Notes: generated by a model from the sequence alone, not told the origin. Shown: positions 53,401 through 63,150, counted from the first letter of the stretch. The stretch: 64,000 nucleotides of DNA from Desulfomonile tiedjei (GCA_016218715.1 JACRDG010000039.1:28328-92327), one strand, 5' to 3'. Numbers and translations: made by a program.

Positions 53401-53439
53401 TCTGGGGAGAAACCTTTTTTCAAAAAGGTTCTCCCCAGA
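53401..53439 (-). terminator. Terminator hairpin after kdtA
   Basis: TCTGGGGAGAAACCTTTTT pairs with AAAAAGGTTCTCCCCAGA (one bulged A). It lies 22 bases beyond the kdtA stop and belongs to the same style as 16864-16895. Confidence 0.65.
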
Positions 53440-53461
53440 TTACTTCTTTAGAAGAGGCTTG

Positions 53462-54775
53462 CTATGAGGCCTCGCGGCCCTTGAGGTATTGTGCCAGGAG
53501 TTCTGCGTTTCGCCGCGCGCTTCCAACATGCTTGAGGATTTCGTCGCGCCCCTTGCGGCCCAGTTCTTCGGTGCGTTGCGGATTCGCAAGGACTTGTCGC
53601 ACCTGGCGTATGAGATCCTCTTTCGTTCTCACCTCGATACCCGCACCCGCGCGCACCAGCGTGTCCCGAGCATCACGGAAATCCTCCATGGACGGGCCAA
53701 AAAGGACCATCTTACCCCAGGCCGCAGGTTCCAAAATGTTTTGGCCGCCTTTCGGCACGAGCGAGCCCCCGACAAATACCACCGAGGCAAGCGCGTAGAT
53801 CCGAAAGAGCTCACCCGTCCGGTCCACGACCACTATCCTGCGCCCGTTTCTTTTCTCTCCGCGCTCCGCGGCGCTCCTCAGAAAGGGGGGCTCCATCCCG
53901 CGTTCGGACATCGCGGAGACGATGGCTGGAGTCTTCTCCACGTGCCGAGGAACGAGAACGAGGACCAGGTCGGGGTAGTCTTGGGCCAGGGTTTGGTACG
54001 CGTCCAGGACAATCTCGTGTTCCCCCGGATGGGTGCTTCCCGCTACCCAGATCCGCTCTGCTGTTCCCATATCCAGAGCGGCCCGCATTTCGTGTACGGT
54101 TTCCGAGGAAGTATCCGCGGGGAGCGCATCAAACTTCGTGTTGCCGGTGATGAGGATCCGGTCCTTTGGAGCGCCCATCGCAGCGACTCTTTCCGCGTCG
54201 AGCGCGGACACCATGAGAAAACGATCCACCTCCTCCAGAACAGAGGAGAAAAAGCCGCTGAGGAGCTTGTACCTCGGGAAGGAGCGATCGGAAATGCGCC
54301 CGTTGGCAAGCGCGACGATCGCACCGCATCTCTTGAGGCGATGAATAAGGTTGGGCCAGAGTTCCGTTTCCATTAACACGAAGAGGTCAGGACGGATGCG
54401 ATCCACCACGGGGTTCACGCACTCGGGGAAGTCGATGGGGAGGTAGAGAAACCCATCGGCCGACTGGATCGCTGTGCGAGCCTTATCTTGCCCGGTCTCG
54501 GTACCGGTGGAGACAATGATCGAGGCTCCCGGACATGCGGCCCTCACAGCCAGGACGAGCGGATCGAGCGCCACCACCTCTCCCACGGAGACCGCGTGAA
54601 ACCATATTCGCGGACGGGGGAGTTGTTCCGGTGCGAATTCCGGTGAGAGCCGGCCAAGTTTCCCTAAAATCGACCGTCGGTACTTGTTGCCGAGGATGAT
54701 CCGAGGGACGTAGTACGCGGCCAGGAACGGCGCTGCCACAGTGTGGAGAAAGACATTGTAGAGGAGACGATTCAT
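53462..54775 (-). CDS. kdtA: 3-deoxy-D-manno-octulosonic acid (Kdo) transferase
   Basis: A 437-residue inner-membrane-anchored glycosyltransferase that adds Kdo to lipid A precursor, the first core step of LPS. An N-terminal hydrophobic anchor (about residues 8-25) is followed by the Kdo-transferase domain (IWFHAVSVGEV, STGTETGQDKA, ETELWPNLI) and a GT-B C-terminal half (VPRHVEKT, GGSLVPKGGQNILEPA). The ATG at 54775 gives the standard N-terminus; the frame upstream overlaps the LolA-like gene and is not protein. Its presence shows a Gram-negative outer membrane. Confidence 0.95.
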   Translation of the reverse strand: MNRLLYNVFLHTVAAPFLAAYYVPRIILGNKYRRSILGKLGRLSPEFAPEQLPRPRIWFHAVSVGEVVALDPLVLAVRAACPGASIIVSTGTETGQDKARTAIQSADGFLYLPIDFPECVNPVVDRIRPDLFVLMETELWPNLIHRLKRCGAIVALANGRISDRSFPRYKLLSGFFSSVLEEVDRFLMVSALDAERVAAMGAPKDRILITGNTKFDALPADTSSETVHEMRAALDMGTAERIWVAGSTHPGEHEIVLDAYQTLAQDYPDLVLVLVPRHVEKTPAIVSAMSERGMEPPFLRSAAERGEKRNGRRIVVVDRTGELFRIYALASVVFVGGSLVPKGGQNILEPAAWGKMVLFGPSMEDFRDARDTLVRAGAGIEVRTKEDLIRQVRQVLANPQRTEELGRKGRDEILKHVGSARRNAELLAQYLKGREAS

Positions 54776-54806
54776 AGAAAATGTGCGCCAGATCCGGCTA
54801 AGGGAG

Positions 54807-55625
54807 TCATCGGCACTCTTCGATTTTGGGTGAGAAGGTCGGTTCCAGGATAAAGTTCTTCTCAACGAGGAACGGATTGGATTCCAGCTTCTCGATGCGG
54901 ATTGTAGTCTTCCAGCCACCAGTCGGGGATTGGACCTCGAATCGCCGGGGTAACCACCCATCCTTGCCTGCGGTGAAACCACCGAAATCCGCGGTCAGAT
55001 CGACATCCCCTTTCGGGTTGAGCCGCACGAGTCTCGTGAGAAAGAGGTCTTTCGGCTCGACGGTCGCGCCCCACAGTTTCCCTTCATAGGCCAGCCGAAT
55101 CACGATCTTCTCCTGGTCCCGGGCCAGCAGCCGATCGAAACGGGCATCCTTCCACTGGAGCAGCATCATCGGGATGAGGCCTTCGATCTCGGCTACATCG
55201 GGAAACCGCTTGGCAAAGCATTCCTTTCCACCCTTGAGAATCCTTCCCTCGGCCGGTATGTATAATTCGAACCGATTCCCTTTTATTACCAGCTCGAAGA
55301 GTGAGTTGCCGCCAGGCCCCACTCCCTGGAAGCGGAAGTCATTCGGGCGGCGGTACAGGAGGAATCCTTTGATATCCTGCCTCGACTTGCCATGATCGTA
55401 CATGCTCGTCACGGTCATCACCGCCTTAAGCGCGGTGACGCTCTTCCCTTTGGCGGCGAGAACTTTCGGTATCTCAGGGGGCTGGATACTGGGTTCGGCA
55501 CGAAGCTCGGAAGGCTGAACGGCGACGAGAGCGGCCAGGAGGCTCAGAAGCATTGCTATCCAGCGCACGGGCAACAAGGGCTTCCGTAAGGGGACACACG
55601 TCGGGGAATCGGACGAAACTCTCAT
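54807..55625 (-). CDS. LolA-like exported protein
   Basis: A 272-residue protein with a signal peptide (about residues 1-43, WIAMLLSLLAALVAVQPSELRA) and a mature LolA/LolB-like beta-sheet domain (ALKAVMTVTSMYDHGKSRQDI, GFLLYRRPNDFRFQGVGPGG, FELYIPAEGRI). Such domains bind lipid acyl chains and carry lipoproteins or lipids across the periplasm. Lack of a lipobox separates it from LolB. It ends 31 bases before kdtA, so it may serve outer-membrane assembly together with it. The start is uncertain: an ATG at 55673 is an alternative. Confidence 0.75.
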   Translation of the reverse strand: MRVSSDSPTCVPLRKPLLPVRWIAMLLSLLAALVAVQPSELRAEPSIQPPEIPKVLAAKGKSVTALKAVMTVTSMYDHGKSRQDIKGFLLYRRPNDFRFQGVGPGGNSLFELVIKGNRFELYIPAEGRILKGGKECFAKRFPDVAEIEGLIPMMLLQWKDARFDRLLARDQEKIVIRLAYEGKLWGATVEPKDLFLTRLVRLNPKGDVDLTADFGGFTAGKDGWLPRRFEVQSPTGGWKTTIRIEKLESNPFLVEKNFILEPTFSPKIEECR

Positions 55626-55781
55626 AGATGACTTTTCTATCAGAGGGGCAGACGGGATGCAATGGGGAATCATGGACTTCTTTAAAAGCCGATTCGTGGC
55701 AGCCCGCGGCTTGACCGTTCGGGTCGGGTATTGCAGAATCGCTGAAGCGACCATAACAGATCACATTCGGGGGCGTAATTC

Positions 55782-57074
55782 ATGAAGTGGGTCACTGTGG
55801 ACAGAATATCCGGTTATGAAGGCGAGGTCGTGCAACTCAAAGGGTGGATCGCCAATCGGCGATCTTCGGGCAAGGTGCGGTTCCTGCTGGTACGGGACGG
55901 GCACGGAACCATTCAGTGCGTGGTAGGCGCACATGACGTCGCGCCTGAGGCTTTCGAGCTCGCCGACAAGGTACCGTATGAGTCGTCGATCGTCGTGACC
56001 GGCACCGTGAAGAGAGATCCCCGGTCTCCTGTCGGGTTCGAGCTGGCAGTATCGGACCTGCAGCTCGTTTCCGAAGCACAGCCCTACCCTATTTCCAAGA
56101 AAGACCACGGCGTCGGCTTCCTCATGGACCATCGCCACTTATGGCTCAGATCTTCACGCCAGGCAGCGCTGATGAAGATTCGCGCCGCGGTCTCCAAGGC
56201 TGCCAGGGACTACTTCGACGAACTGGGATTCACTGCGGTGGAGGCCCCCATCCTGACTCCAACTGCATGCGAAGGGACCACCTCGCTGTTTCAAGTAGGT
56301 TACTTCGAAGGATCCGCGTACCTCACCCAATCGGGACAGCTCTACGGCGAGGCCGCTGCGATGGCCCTCGGCACGATTTACGTGTTCGGGCCCACCTTTC
56401 GAGCTGAAAAATCCAAGACGCGGCGGCACCTGACCGAATTCTGGATGATAGAACCGGAGATGGCCTTCTGGGAGTTCCCCGAAACCATCGATCTGGCCGA
56501 AGGGATGATCTGCAGGATCGTCCGAGACGTGTTGGAACGGTGCGCCGAGCCGCTCCGCGCACTGGAACGGGATGTGAGCACCCTCGAAAAGGTGACTGCC
56601 CCCTTCCCCCGCATCACCTACTCCGAGGCGATCGATATCCTGAAAGAGAGAGGCCTCCCCATCCAATGGGGGGACGATCTGGGCGGAGACGAAGAGACCG
56701 TATTGTCGGAGGCCTTTGACAGGCCGTTGTTCGTCACGCACTATCCCGCGGCCATTAAGGCTTTCTACATGAAGCGAGACCCGAACGATCCGCGCCTCGC
56801 TCTGGCAGTGGATTTGTTGGCCCCGGAAGGTCACGGCGAAATCATCGGTGGGGGCCAGCGTGAGGACTCGCTGGAGAAGCTCGAGGAGACCCTTGCCCTT
56901 CACGGGCTCGACCGCGGCCCGCTGGAATGGTACCTCGACCTGCGCCGATACGGCTCGGTCCCCCACGCGGGCTTCGGTCTGGGGATCGAGCGATGCGTCG
57001 CGTGGATTGCGGGGATTCACCACGTGCGCGAGACCATCGCATTCCCGAGGCTCATGGACCGGTTGTATCCGTAG
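55782..57074 (+). CDS. asnS: Asparaginyl-tRNA synthetase
   Basis: A 430-residue class II synthetase. N-terminal OB domain (VVQLKGWIANRRSSGK), motif 2 FRAEKSKTRRHLTEFWMIEPEMAF, and the end GGGQREDS...YGSVPHAGFGLGIERCVAWIAG typical of AsnRS. With it the cell can charge tRNA-Asn directly rather than through GatCAB. It is divergent from the LolA-like gene. RBS is weak (GGGGGCG). Confidence 0.95.
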   Translation: MKWVTVDRISGYEGEVVQLKGWIANRRSSGKVRFLLVRDGHGTIQCVVGAHDVAPEAFELADKVPYESSIVVTGTVKRDPRSPVGFELAVSDLQLVSEAQPYPISKKDHGVGFLMDHRHLWLRSSRQAALMKIRAAVSKAARDYFDELGFTAVEAPILTPTACEGTTSLFQVGYFEGSAYLTQSGQLYGEAAAMALGTIYVFGPTFRAEKSKTRRHLTEFWMIEPEMAFWEFPETIDLAEGMICRIVRDVLERCAEPLRALERDVSTLEKVTAPFPRITYSEAIDILKERGLPIQWGDDLGGDEETVLSEAFDRPLFVTHYPAAIKAFYMKRDPNDPRLALAVDLLAPEGHGEIIGGGQREDSLEKLEETLALHGLDRGPLEWYLDLRRYGSVPHAGFGLGIERCVAWIAGIHHVRETIAFPRLMDRLYP

Positions 57075-57194
57075 TGCTGGGTTTCGGAAATACGGCGTCT
57101 TATCTGGAGTACCTGTCCAGGGTTGTTCAGACGGGCACCTCCCTGCGGAAGGGGGATGGGGTGGCCAACTTCATGGCCCAAATCAGAAATCGTT

Positions 57195-58793
57195 TCAGTC
57201 TTGGGTTTCGCCTTCCGGCGGCCCCCAGCCGCCACCACCAGGCGTGCGTATCGCGATCACGTCCCCCGGTTCGGCCCGGACGGTTGCTTTGGCATTCAAC
57301 GGCACGGTGGTGCCATCTGCCCGGATGAGGAGGTTCTCGCCGGGCGTGCCCGGGCTGCCGCCGGCCAGGCCGTAGGGCGCCAGGACGCGGCGCTCGGAGA
57401 TGATCGTCACGGTGCAGGGCTCCAAGACCCGAATGTCTCGTTGAATGCCGTCTCCGCCTCGGAACTTGCCTCGACCGCCGGAACGTCTCCTCAGACCGAA
57501 GCGCTCGACGAGGAGAGGATAACCCGTCTCCAACGCCTCGATCGGGGTGTTCATGGTGTTGGTCATATGGGTATGGATGCCCGAAGCCCCGTCACCCTCC
57601 GGGCCCGCTCCGGCTCCGCCGCCGATCGTCTCGTAATAAGCGAAGCTCCGTTCAGGGTCGGCGTGGGACGCACCAATGGTCAGGTTGTTCATCGTCCCCT
57701 GCGACGCGGCAGGAATACGATCGGGTATCGCCTGAGCCAGCGCGGCGAGGAGCACGTCCACGATGCGTTGGGAGGTCTCCACGTTTCCCGCGGCGACGGC
57801 CGCGGGAGGCATGGCGTTGACAATCGACCCCTTCGGCGCCTTCACGTCCAGCGGCCGCAGCGTCCCTGCATTCCCCGGGATTTCCTCCGGAAGGAGCAAG
57901 CGGAACACGTACAGAACTGCGGACACCGTGATGGCGAGCGTCGCATTGAGGTTACCTCGCACTTGAGGCGGGCATTCGGAGAAATCGACCTCCGCTCGAT
58001 CCCCGGTGATACGCACCGTAGCCCTGATGGGGATTGGCCGGTCTGAAAAGCCGTCTCCGTCGAGGAAATCCTCGCCTCGATACTCCCCATCCGGGATGGA
58101 TGCTAGCACGGATCTCATCATAGCTTCGGCATAATCCTCCAAAGAGGCCGCGTAGAAGAGCATCTCTTTAGGCGTATAGCGTCCGGCGATTTCTTCCAGT
58201 CGTCTGATCCCGATGTTCAGGGAGGCGATTTGCGCCTGGATATCCCCTTCCCTTTCCCACTTCGTGCGGACATTGCTCAAGAAGAGGGACATAAGATCTT
58301 CGTCGAGCCGGCCCGCTTTGACAATCAGGATCGGAGGAATGATAATCCCTTCCTGGTATATTTCGTCAGAAATAGGCATCGACCCGGCTGATATCCCGCC
58401 CACGTCAGCATGATGCGCCCGGTTGGCCACGAAGAAAACCGCAGATGTCGCTGCCTCGGACAGAAACACCGGCGCCACCATGGTCAGGTCAGGCAGATGC
58501 GTCCCGCCCTGGAACGGGTCATTCATCAGGACGACGTCCCCTCGTTCCATCGACTTCGCGGAGAGCGCCGCTTTAACCGAGAGCGGGGCGCTCCCGAGAT
58601 GAACCGGTATGTGAGCGGCCTGGGCTATCAATTCCCCTGCTCGGTCGCAAATAAGGCAGGAAAAATCCCGTCTTTCCTTGATATTTGGACTCAACGCAGA
58701 GCGGCAGAGCGCGGACCCCATCTCCTCGGCAACCGACGAAAAGAGATTACCGAAGACTTCCCTCATCACCGGATCGAAAGCAGCGGATTTCAA
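57195..58793 (-). CDS. hyuB: Hydantoinase B/oxoprolinase family protein
   Basis: A 532-residue protein with the family blocks FDPVMREVFGNLFSSVAEEMG, IKERRDFSCLICD, GDVVLMNDPFQGGTHLPD and FFVANRAHHADVGG. Family members form complexes with a HyuA-like ATPase to open hydantoin, 5-oxoproline or related rings, or carboxylate acetone-like ketones. No hyuA gene is adjacent, so this subunit is either an orphan or paired with a distant gene. The end is Gly-rich (RTPGGGGWGPP). Confidence 0.92.
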   Translation of the reverse strand: MKSAAFDPVMREVFGNLFSSVAEEMGSALCRSALSPNIKERRDFSCLICDRAGELIAQAAHIPVHLGSAPLSVKAALSAKSMERGDVVLMNDPFQGGTHLPDLTMVAPVFLSEAATSAVFFVANRAHHADVGGISAGSMPISDEIYQEGIIIPPILIVKAGRLDEDLMSLFLSNVRTKWEREGDIQAQIASLNIGIRRLEEIAGRYTPKEMLFYAASLEDYAEAMMRSVLASIPDGEYRGEDFLDGDGFSDRPIPIRATVRITGDRAEVDFSECPPQVRGNLNATLAITVSAVLYVFRLLLPEEIPGNAGTLRPLDVKAPKGSIVNAMPPAAVAAGNVETSQRIVDVLLAALAQAIPDRIPAASQGTMNNLTIGASHADPERSFAYYETIGGGAGAGPEGDGASGIHTHMTNTMNTPIEALETGYPLLVERFGLRRRSGGRGKFRGGDGIQRDIRVLEPCTVTIISERRVLAPYGLAGGSPGTPGENLLIRADGTTVPLNAKATVRAEPGDVIAIRTPGGGGWGPPEGETQD

Positions 58794-58911
58794 CCGATCA
58801 CTCCTTGGTCAGCCTGAGCAGATAAGCCGGACCGACTCTGCGCTGCGCCCTCCTACTCTATTGCCAGGCGCCGCAGGACGAGCTTTCGGTCCCGTTATGC
58901 GTCAAGACCAG

Positions 58912-59289
58912 TCAGGGTTCTCGTATTTCCAGCAGGTTGTGGGTGTACTCGAGATCGATGAGTTCGGGATCGCTGGCGCAAATCTTGATGAGGTGGCTCA
59001 AGTGGATCAGGCTGTCCAAGTCGATCCTCGTGAACTTGATCGCCATCCCGTCAGGGTCGCACCGGAGGACTTCCCCTTCCACTCGGATGCAAAGCAGACT
59101 TGCGGGTCCAATGAGTTCTATGTCGAGTTGACAGACGGTTCCCGGAGGTAGGGATTCTGCGGTGAGCACCAACGCTCCCCCCAGACTCACATTTCTCATT
59201 TCATTAGCGAATATGGTGTGGTCGTCTACGGTCAGTCCGACTTTGGTCGAAAACGGGACGCGGGTAAATTTTCTCTTTTCTTCCGGCAT
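58912..59289 (-). CDS. PilZ-domain protein
   Basis: A 125-residue single-domain protein. The c-di-GMP motifs are RKFTRVPF (RxxxR) near the start and NVSLGGALV (the D/NxSxxG element) near residue 33. The remaining barrel is DIELIGPASLLCIRVEGEVLRCD. It is probably a cyclic-di-GMP effector; output unknown. It is the nearest minus-strand gene downstream of infC, in the place where rpmI-rplT would be expected. Confidence 0.88.
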   Translation of the reverse strand: MPEEKRKFTRVPFSTKVGLTVDDHTIFANEMRNVSLGGALVLTAESLPPGTVCQLDIELIGPASLLCIRVEGEVLRCDPDGMAIKFTRIDLDSLIHLSHLIKICASDPELIDLEYTHNLLEIREP

Positions 59290-59662
59290 GCCGCTTCTGC
59301 CACATCAGCCTGTCGTGCGCCGGAGATCGAATGGAGATCAGCTCCGATTCCGATCCGGGAATACGAATCCGTCGAAAAACAAACGTAATCGTTCACCGGG
59401 ACCAGACTACTCCTTGCATTACGATGGGGGTGGCATGGAGCGGGAGATGGTCTCCCCCTCCATTTCAGCGGGAGCGCAGAGCCGCCTCAAGCCCCGCTGA
59501 ACGATTACGAACAAACCAATCTCTACTGAGTCGAACATCATACGTTCTCTCAGCGCAGTAATGAATTGCGTCTCCCCTGGACGCCGGTCTGCGCCGGTCG
59601 CAAGACAGAGGGCTCCGCATCGCGTTGTGCGACGGATCGAGGAAGAGGCACTCTGCCCCTTG
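59290..59662. other. Gap downstream of infC with no ribosomal genes
   Basis: About 370 bases. The usual rpmI and rplT do not follow infC; no open frame of matching sequence is seen. No clear terminator either. Confidence 0.6.
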
Positions 59663-60199
59663 TTATCTGGGACCCAACACCATGGTCATATTGCGCCCCT
59701 CGAATTTCGCCGGCTGTTCGACTTGGACGCTATCACCCACCAACTCGAGGAGTTTGTCCAGCAGCGCACGAGCCTGCTCGGGATGCGTGATCTCTCTCCC
59801 CCGAAACATGATGGTGACCTTGACCTTGCAATCTTCCTCGATAAACCGGAGCAAGTTCCTGACCTTGTACATCAGGTCATGCGCTTCGGTCTTCGGTCTG
59901 AGCTTGATCTCTTTGAGTACGACGGTCGCTTGCTTCTTCTTTCGCTCGTGTTCTTTCTTGCTCTCTTCATAGCGATACTTGCCGTAATCCATGATCTTGC
60001 AGACCGGTGGATCAGAGTTCGGAGCTACTTCCACCAGATCGAGACCAAATTCCTCGGCCCTCCGCAGAGCATCGGAAATGTCCAGAATCCCGAGCTGTTC
60101 CCCGTCCGGCGCGATCACTCTGAGCCTCGGAGCGCGAATCTTCTGGTTGATTCTGACCTTGGGTTCCGCAGCGACTTGGACTCTTGGTCTCCCCTTCAT
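59663..60199 (-). CDS. infC: Translation initiation factor IF-3
   Basis: A 178-residue factor that keeps ribosomal subunits apart and checks start codons. N-domain (VRINQKIRAPRLRVIAPDGEQLGI), linker helix, C-domain (EIKLRPKTEAHDL, FIEEDCKVKVTIMFRGREITH). The ATG at 60199 lies next to an in-frame TTG. An ATT at 60218-60220, in frame and preceded by AAAAGG, is also possible; ATT starts are typical of infC and support self-regulation. The gene follows thrS by about 50 bases. Confidence 0.93.
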   Translation of the reverse strand: MKGRPRVQVAAEPKVRINQKIRAPRLRVIAPDGEQLGILDISDALRRAEEFGLDLVEVAPNSDPPVCKIMDYGKYRYEESKKEHERKKKQATVVLKEIKLRPKTEAHDLMYKVRNLLRFIEEDCKVKVTIMFRGREITHPEQARALLDKLLELVGDSVQVEQPAKFEGRNMTMVLGPR

Positions 60200-60251
60200 C
60201 AAGAAAGCCCCCGCGAAAATACGCCTTTTGCGATCAAGACAGCTAGATGCG

Positions 60252-62204
60252 TCATGTACGGTTTTCTACCTCCTGGCGAAACCTTGACAAAAACTCTTCG
60301 AGCGTAAGCTCGCTAGTGGTTTGTTCTCCTCTCTTGCGAACGGAGAGCGTCCCACCGCTCATCTCCTTGTCCCCAATGATAATCATGTAGGGAGTTTTCT
60401 GATTTCGGGCCTCTCGGATCTTGAAGCCGATCTTCTCGTTGCGAAAATCTTCTTCCAGCCGCAGCCCTTCTCTTTTCAGGGTCTCGCTTATCTGCGCCGC
60501 GTAAGGCTGATGGCGATCGGTGATGGTCATGATCACCACCTGAACCGGAGCGATCCACAACGGGAAAGCGCCGGCATAGTGCTCGATGAGAACGCCCAGA
60601 AAGCGTTCAATGGCCCCGAGAACCACGCGGTGAATCATCACGGGGCGCTTGCGTTCGCCGTCAGAATCGACATAGGTGAGGTCAAATCTCTCAGGAAGGG
60701 TGAAATCGCACTGGATTGTCGCGCACTGCCACAGGCGGGACAGAGCGTCTTTGAGCTTGATGTCTATCTTGGGGCCATAAAAGGCGCCGTCACCCTCGTT
60801 GGTCTCGTACGGGACTCCTTGATGCAGCAACGTCTGTTCCAGGGCAGCGGTGGCACGTTCCCAGTCCTCATCCGTCCCGATGGACTTCTCCGGTCTCGTG
60901 CTCAGCTCCATCATGTACTCGAAGCCGAAGATCCCCATCACGTCACGCACGAAGTTGATGATCCCGCTGATCTCATCGTTGAGCTGGTCGGGAGTGCACA
61001 GTATGTGCGCATCATCCTGGGTGAACTGCCGTACGCGCAGTAGACCGTGCAGGACACCACTCTTTTCATGGCGGTGCACGGTGCCCAGCTCGAAGAGCCG
61101 CATGGGGAGTTCCCGGTACGAACGTATCCGGGACTTGTAGATGAGCATGTGGGACAGGCAATTCATCGGCTTGATGCCGTAGTCTATCTCGTCCACTTTG
61201 GTGAAGTACATGTGCTCGCGATAATTATCGAAATGTCCCGATCGCTCCCAGAGGTCCCGCTTGAGAATCTGGGGTCCAACCACCATCTGATAGCCTCGTT
61301 TGAGGTGCTCTTGCCGTTCGAACTCCTCGACGAGGTATCTGAGCATGGCGCCTTTGGGGTGCCAGATGACCAATCCGGGCCCTGCCTCATCCACAATGGA
61401 GAAGAGGTCCAACTCCTTGCCGAGTTTCCTGTGGTCCCGCTTCTTGGCTTCTTCCAACATGTTGAGGTACGCGGCCAAGGCTGCTTTGGACGCGAACGCG
61501 GTTCCATAGATCCGCTGCAACATGGGATTGCGCTCGTCTCCACGCCAGTAGGCGCCGGCTACCTTGGTCAGCTTGAAAGCCTTGATGTAGGACGAGTTCG
61601 GAATATGAGGACCACGGCAGAGATCGGTAAACCCGCCCTGCGTGTAGAGGCTGACATGGTCTACGCCCAGGTCGGTGATCAATTCCACTTTGTACGGCTC
61701 GCCCTGCTCCTGAAAAAACTGGATCGCTTCTTCCCGGGAAAGCTCGATTCGGCGAAACGCGAGTTCGCTCTTGACAAGTTCCCGCATACGGGACTCGATC
61801 CTTTCCAGATCCTCGGGAGTGAACGGACGAGAGGTATCGAAATCGTAGTAGAAACCCTCCTCGATCGCCGGACCTATCGTGATCTTGACGTCAGGGAAAA
61901 GCTCTTTGACCGCCTGAGCCATGACGTGCGCCGTCGAGTGGCGAAGGATCTCACGTCCTGCCGCGGTCTGCACGCTGACGAAACCGAGCTGTCCCGAGTC
62001 GGTCAGTGGAGCCGACAGATCTATCAGCGCATCATTGAACTGCGCAGCAACGATTTCGCCGTTATTTTCAGAAGAGTTGTCCCCCAGGATTTCTTCGGGA
62101 GTTATCCCGGCGGGGTACGATGTGCTCTTGCCTTGAACTGCAATCTCGATGGTGGGCTTCATGCTCACAGAAAGTTTACTCGAGGGAAAATGGCCGAGTG
62201 CCAT
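60252..62204 (-). CDS. thrS: Threonyl-tRNA synthetase
   Basis: A 650-residue class II synthetase. TGS domain (residues about 15-75), editing domain with [10 protein letters not shown], second SAD block with CRGPHIP, catalytic core with [11 protein letters not shown] and [26 protein letters not shown], and a C-terminal anticodon domain. The start is unclear: ATG at 62204 has GAGG eleven bases upstream, ATG at 62162 fits the TGS domain best, and a strong AAGGAGG at about 62230-62240 is out of frame with both. It lies between tRNA-Val and infC on one strand. Confidence 0.95.
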   Translation of the reverse strand: MALGHFPSSKLSVSMKPTIEIAVQGKSTSYPAGITPEEILGDNSSENNGEIVAAQFNDALIDLSAPLTDSGQLGFVSVQTAAGREILRHSTAHVMAQAVKELFPDVKITIGPAIEEGFYYDFDTSRPFTPEDLERIESRMRELVKSELAFRRIELSREEAIQFFQEQGEPYKVELITDLGVDHVSLYTQGGFTDLCRGPHIPNSSYIKAFKLTKVAGAYWRGDERNPMLQRIYGTAFASKAALAAYLNMLEEAKKRDHRKLGKELDLFSIVDEAGPGLVIWHPKGAMLRYLVEEFERQEHLKRGYQMVVGPQILKRDLWERSGHFDNYREHMYFTKVDEIDYGIKPMNCLSHMLIYKSRIRSYRELPMRLFELGTVHRHEKSGVLHGLLRVRQFTQDDAHILCTPDQLNDEISGIINFVRDVMGIFGFEYMMELSTRPEKSIGTDEDWERATAALEQTLLHQGVPYETNEGDGAFYGPKIDIKLKDALSRLWQCATIQCDFTLPERFDLTYVDSDGERKRPVMIHRVVLGAIERFLGVLIEHYAGAFPLWIAPVQVVIMTITDRHQPYAAQISETLKREGLRLEEDFRNEKIGFKIREARNQKTPYMIIIGDKEMSGGTLSVRKRGEQTTSELTLEEFLSRFRQEVENRT

Positions 62205-62287
62205 AACCGGTTGATCCTCATTGACGGTGCATTCCTCCTTATTGGGCCAACAGCTCCCGAAGAGCCGATCTGATCGCTCTTTCGGCG

Positions 62288-62362
62288 TGGTAGGCGCGTG
62301 GGGATTTGAACCCCAGACCCTCACCGCGTCAAGGTGATGCTCTCCCCCTGAGCTACGCGCCT
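62288..62362 (-). tRNA. tRNA-Val (GAC)
   Basis: Seven-base acceptor stem AGGCGCG/CGCGCCT, D-arm GCTC..GAGC, anticodon stem TCACC/GGTGA with loop TTGACGC (anticodon GAC), T-arm TGGGG-TTCAAAT-CCCCA, discriminator A and encoded CCA. All arms pair. It is directly upstream of thrS and probably shares its transcript. Confidence 0.96.
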
Positions 62363-62375
62363 GCAACCGTACTCG

Positions 62376-62404
62376 AAGCTAGCCTTCCGATTACGAATTG
62401 TCAA
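62376..62404 (-). promoter_or_regulatory. Promoter of tRNA-Val-thrS-infC
   Basis: Minus strand TTGACA (62399-62404), 17-base spacer, TAGCTT (62376-62381). Transcription would begin about seven bases before the tRNA, typical for a tRNA gene. Confidence 0.55.
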
Positions 62405-62484
62405 GGGAAAAGGGGAGCCCCTGTCATCTCCCGCGCCAAGCTGTCGAGGCCCAGCCTTGCCGCGATCGGAGGCACCTATCTGAT

Positions 62485-63150
62485 CTACTGACGGGAGAAT
62501 GCCTTCGGACCACCTTGCGCCTGCCGCGGAGGGCCACACAGCCGAGCGTCGGTGACCAGTCCGTTGATCAGGGAAGTGGCAGCCGCATCGGTCCACTTGG
62601 CAGCCCCGACGCTGTACCCTACCGCTGAGCCGGAGCAATCGAAGATATACGTGGTTGGGAAACCGGGCACTTCGAAGATCGCCTCCTGGGCAGGATTCAA
62701 TACGAAGGCGGTCTTCTTCCCCGCCATGTCCACGACTCGCAGGCTCACGCTTCCGCCGCCGACCAAAGTCGGGAACGGTTCATGGGACGCGGCTGCGTGC
62801 TGTGCGACCTCCGGCAGGCTATCGACGAGATTGACGCCGAGTATTTCCAGTCCGGACGGCCCGAATCTCTTCTTCAGCTCCACGAGCGACGGTTCCTCCA
62901 TTCTGCACGCCGGGCAGTTGATGGAAGAGAAACGCAGCAGCACCACGCGGCCACGGTAATCGCCCAGAGAGACCCGTTGTCCCGAAAGATTCTGCAGGGC
63001 AAATCCCGAGACCGGCATCGGCTTGGGATACATAAAAATGTTTGCGCTGGCTGCGAGGTCGGAGCTGCACGCGGGCTGACTCCCGGTCAGGACGAGCGTT
63101 GATGCCAGTGCGAGCGCCAACAGGACGGTTACGGTGTGAGCGGATTTCAT
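62485..63150 (-). CDS. TlpA-like thioredoxin-fold protein (exported)
   Basis: A 221-residue protein. The signal peptide (MKSAHTVTVLLALALASTLVL) is followed by a TlpA/ResA-type thioredoxin domain with redox motif CPAC in SSINCPACRMEEPSL (about residue 82) and the cis-Pro segment GFPTTYIFD. The mature N-terminus has the usual VSGFALQNLSGQRVSL strand pair. It likely reduces disulfides in periplasmic proteins such as apocytochromes. The ATG at 63150 has GGAGG nearby. No ccd or cytochrome gene is adjacent. Confidence 0.88.
   Translation of the reverse strand: MKSAHTVTVLLALALASTLVLTGSQPACSSDLAASANIFMYPKPMPVSGFALQNLSGQRVSLGDYRGRVVLLRFSSINCPACRMEEPSLVELKKRFGPSGLEILGVNLVDSLPEVAQHAAASHEPFPTLVGGGSVSLRVVDMAGKKTAFVLNPAQEAIFEVPGFPTTYIFDCSGSAVGYSVGAAKWTDAAATSLINGLVTDARLCGPPRQAQGGPKAFSRQ

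Noticed and set aside
61047..62273. 408-codon plus-strand open frame
   Set aside because: Antisense to thrS, whose catalytic motifs are certain.
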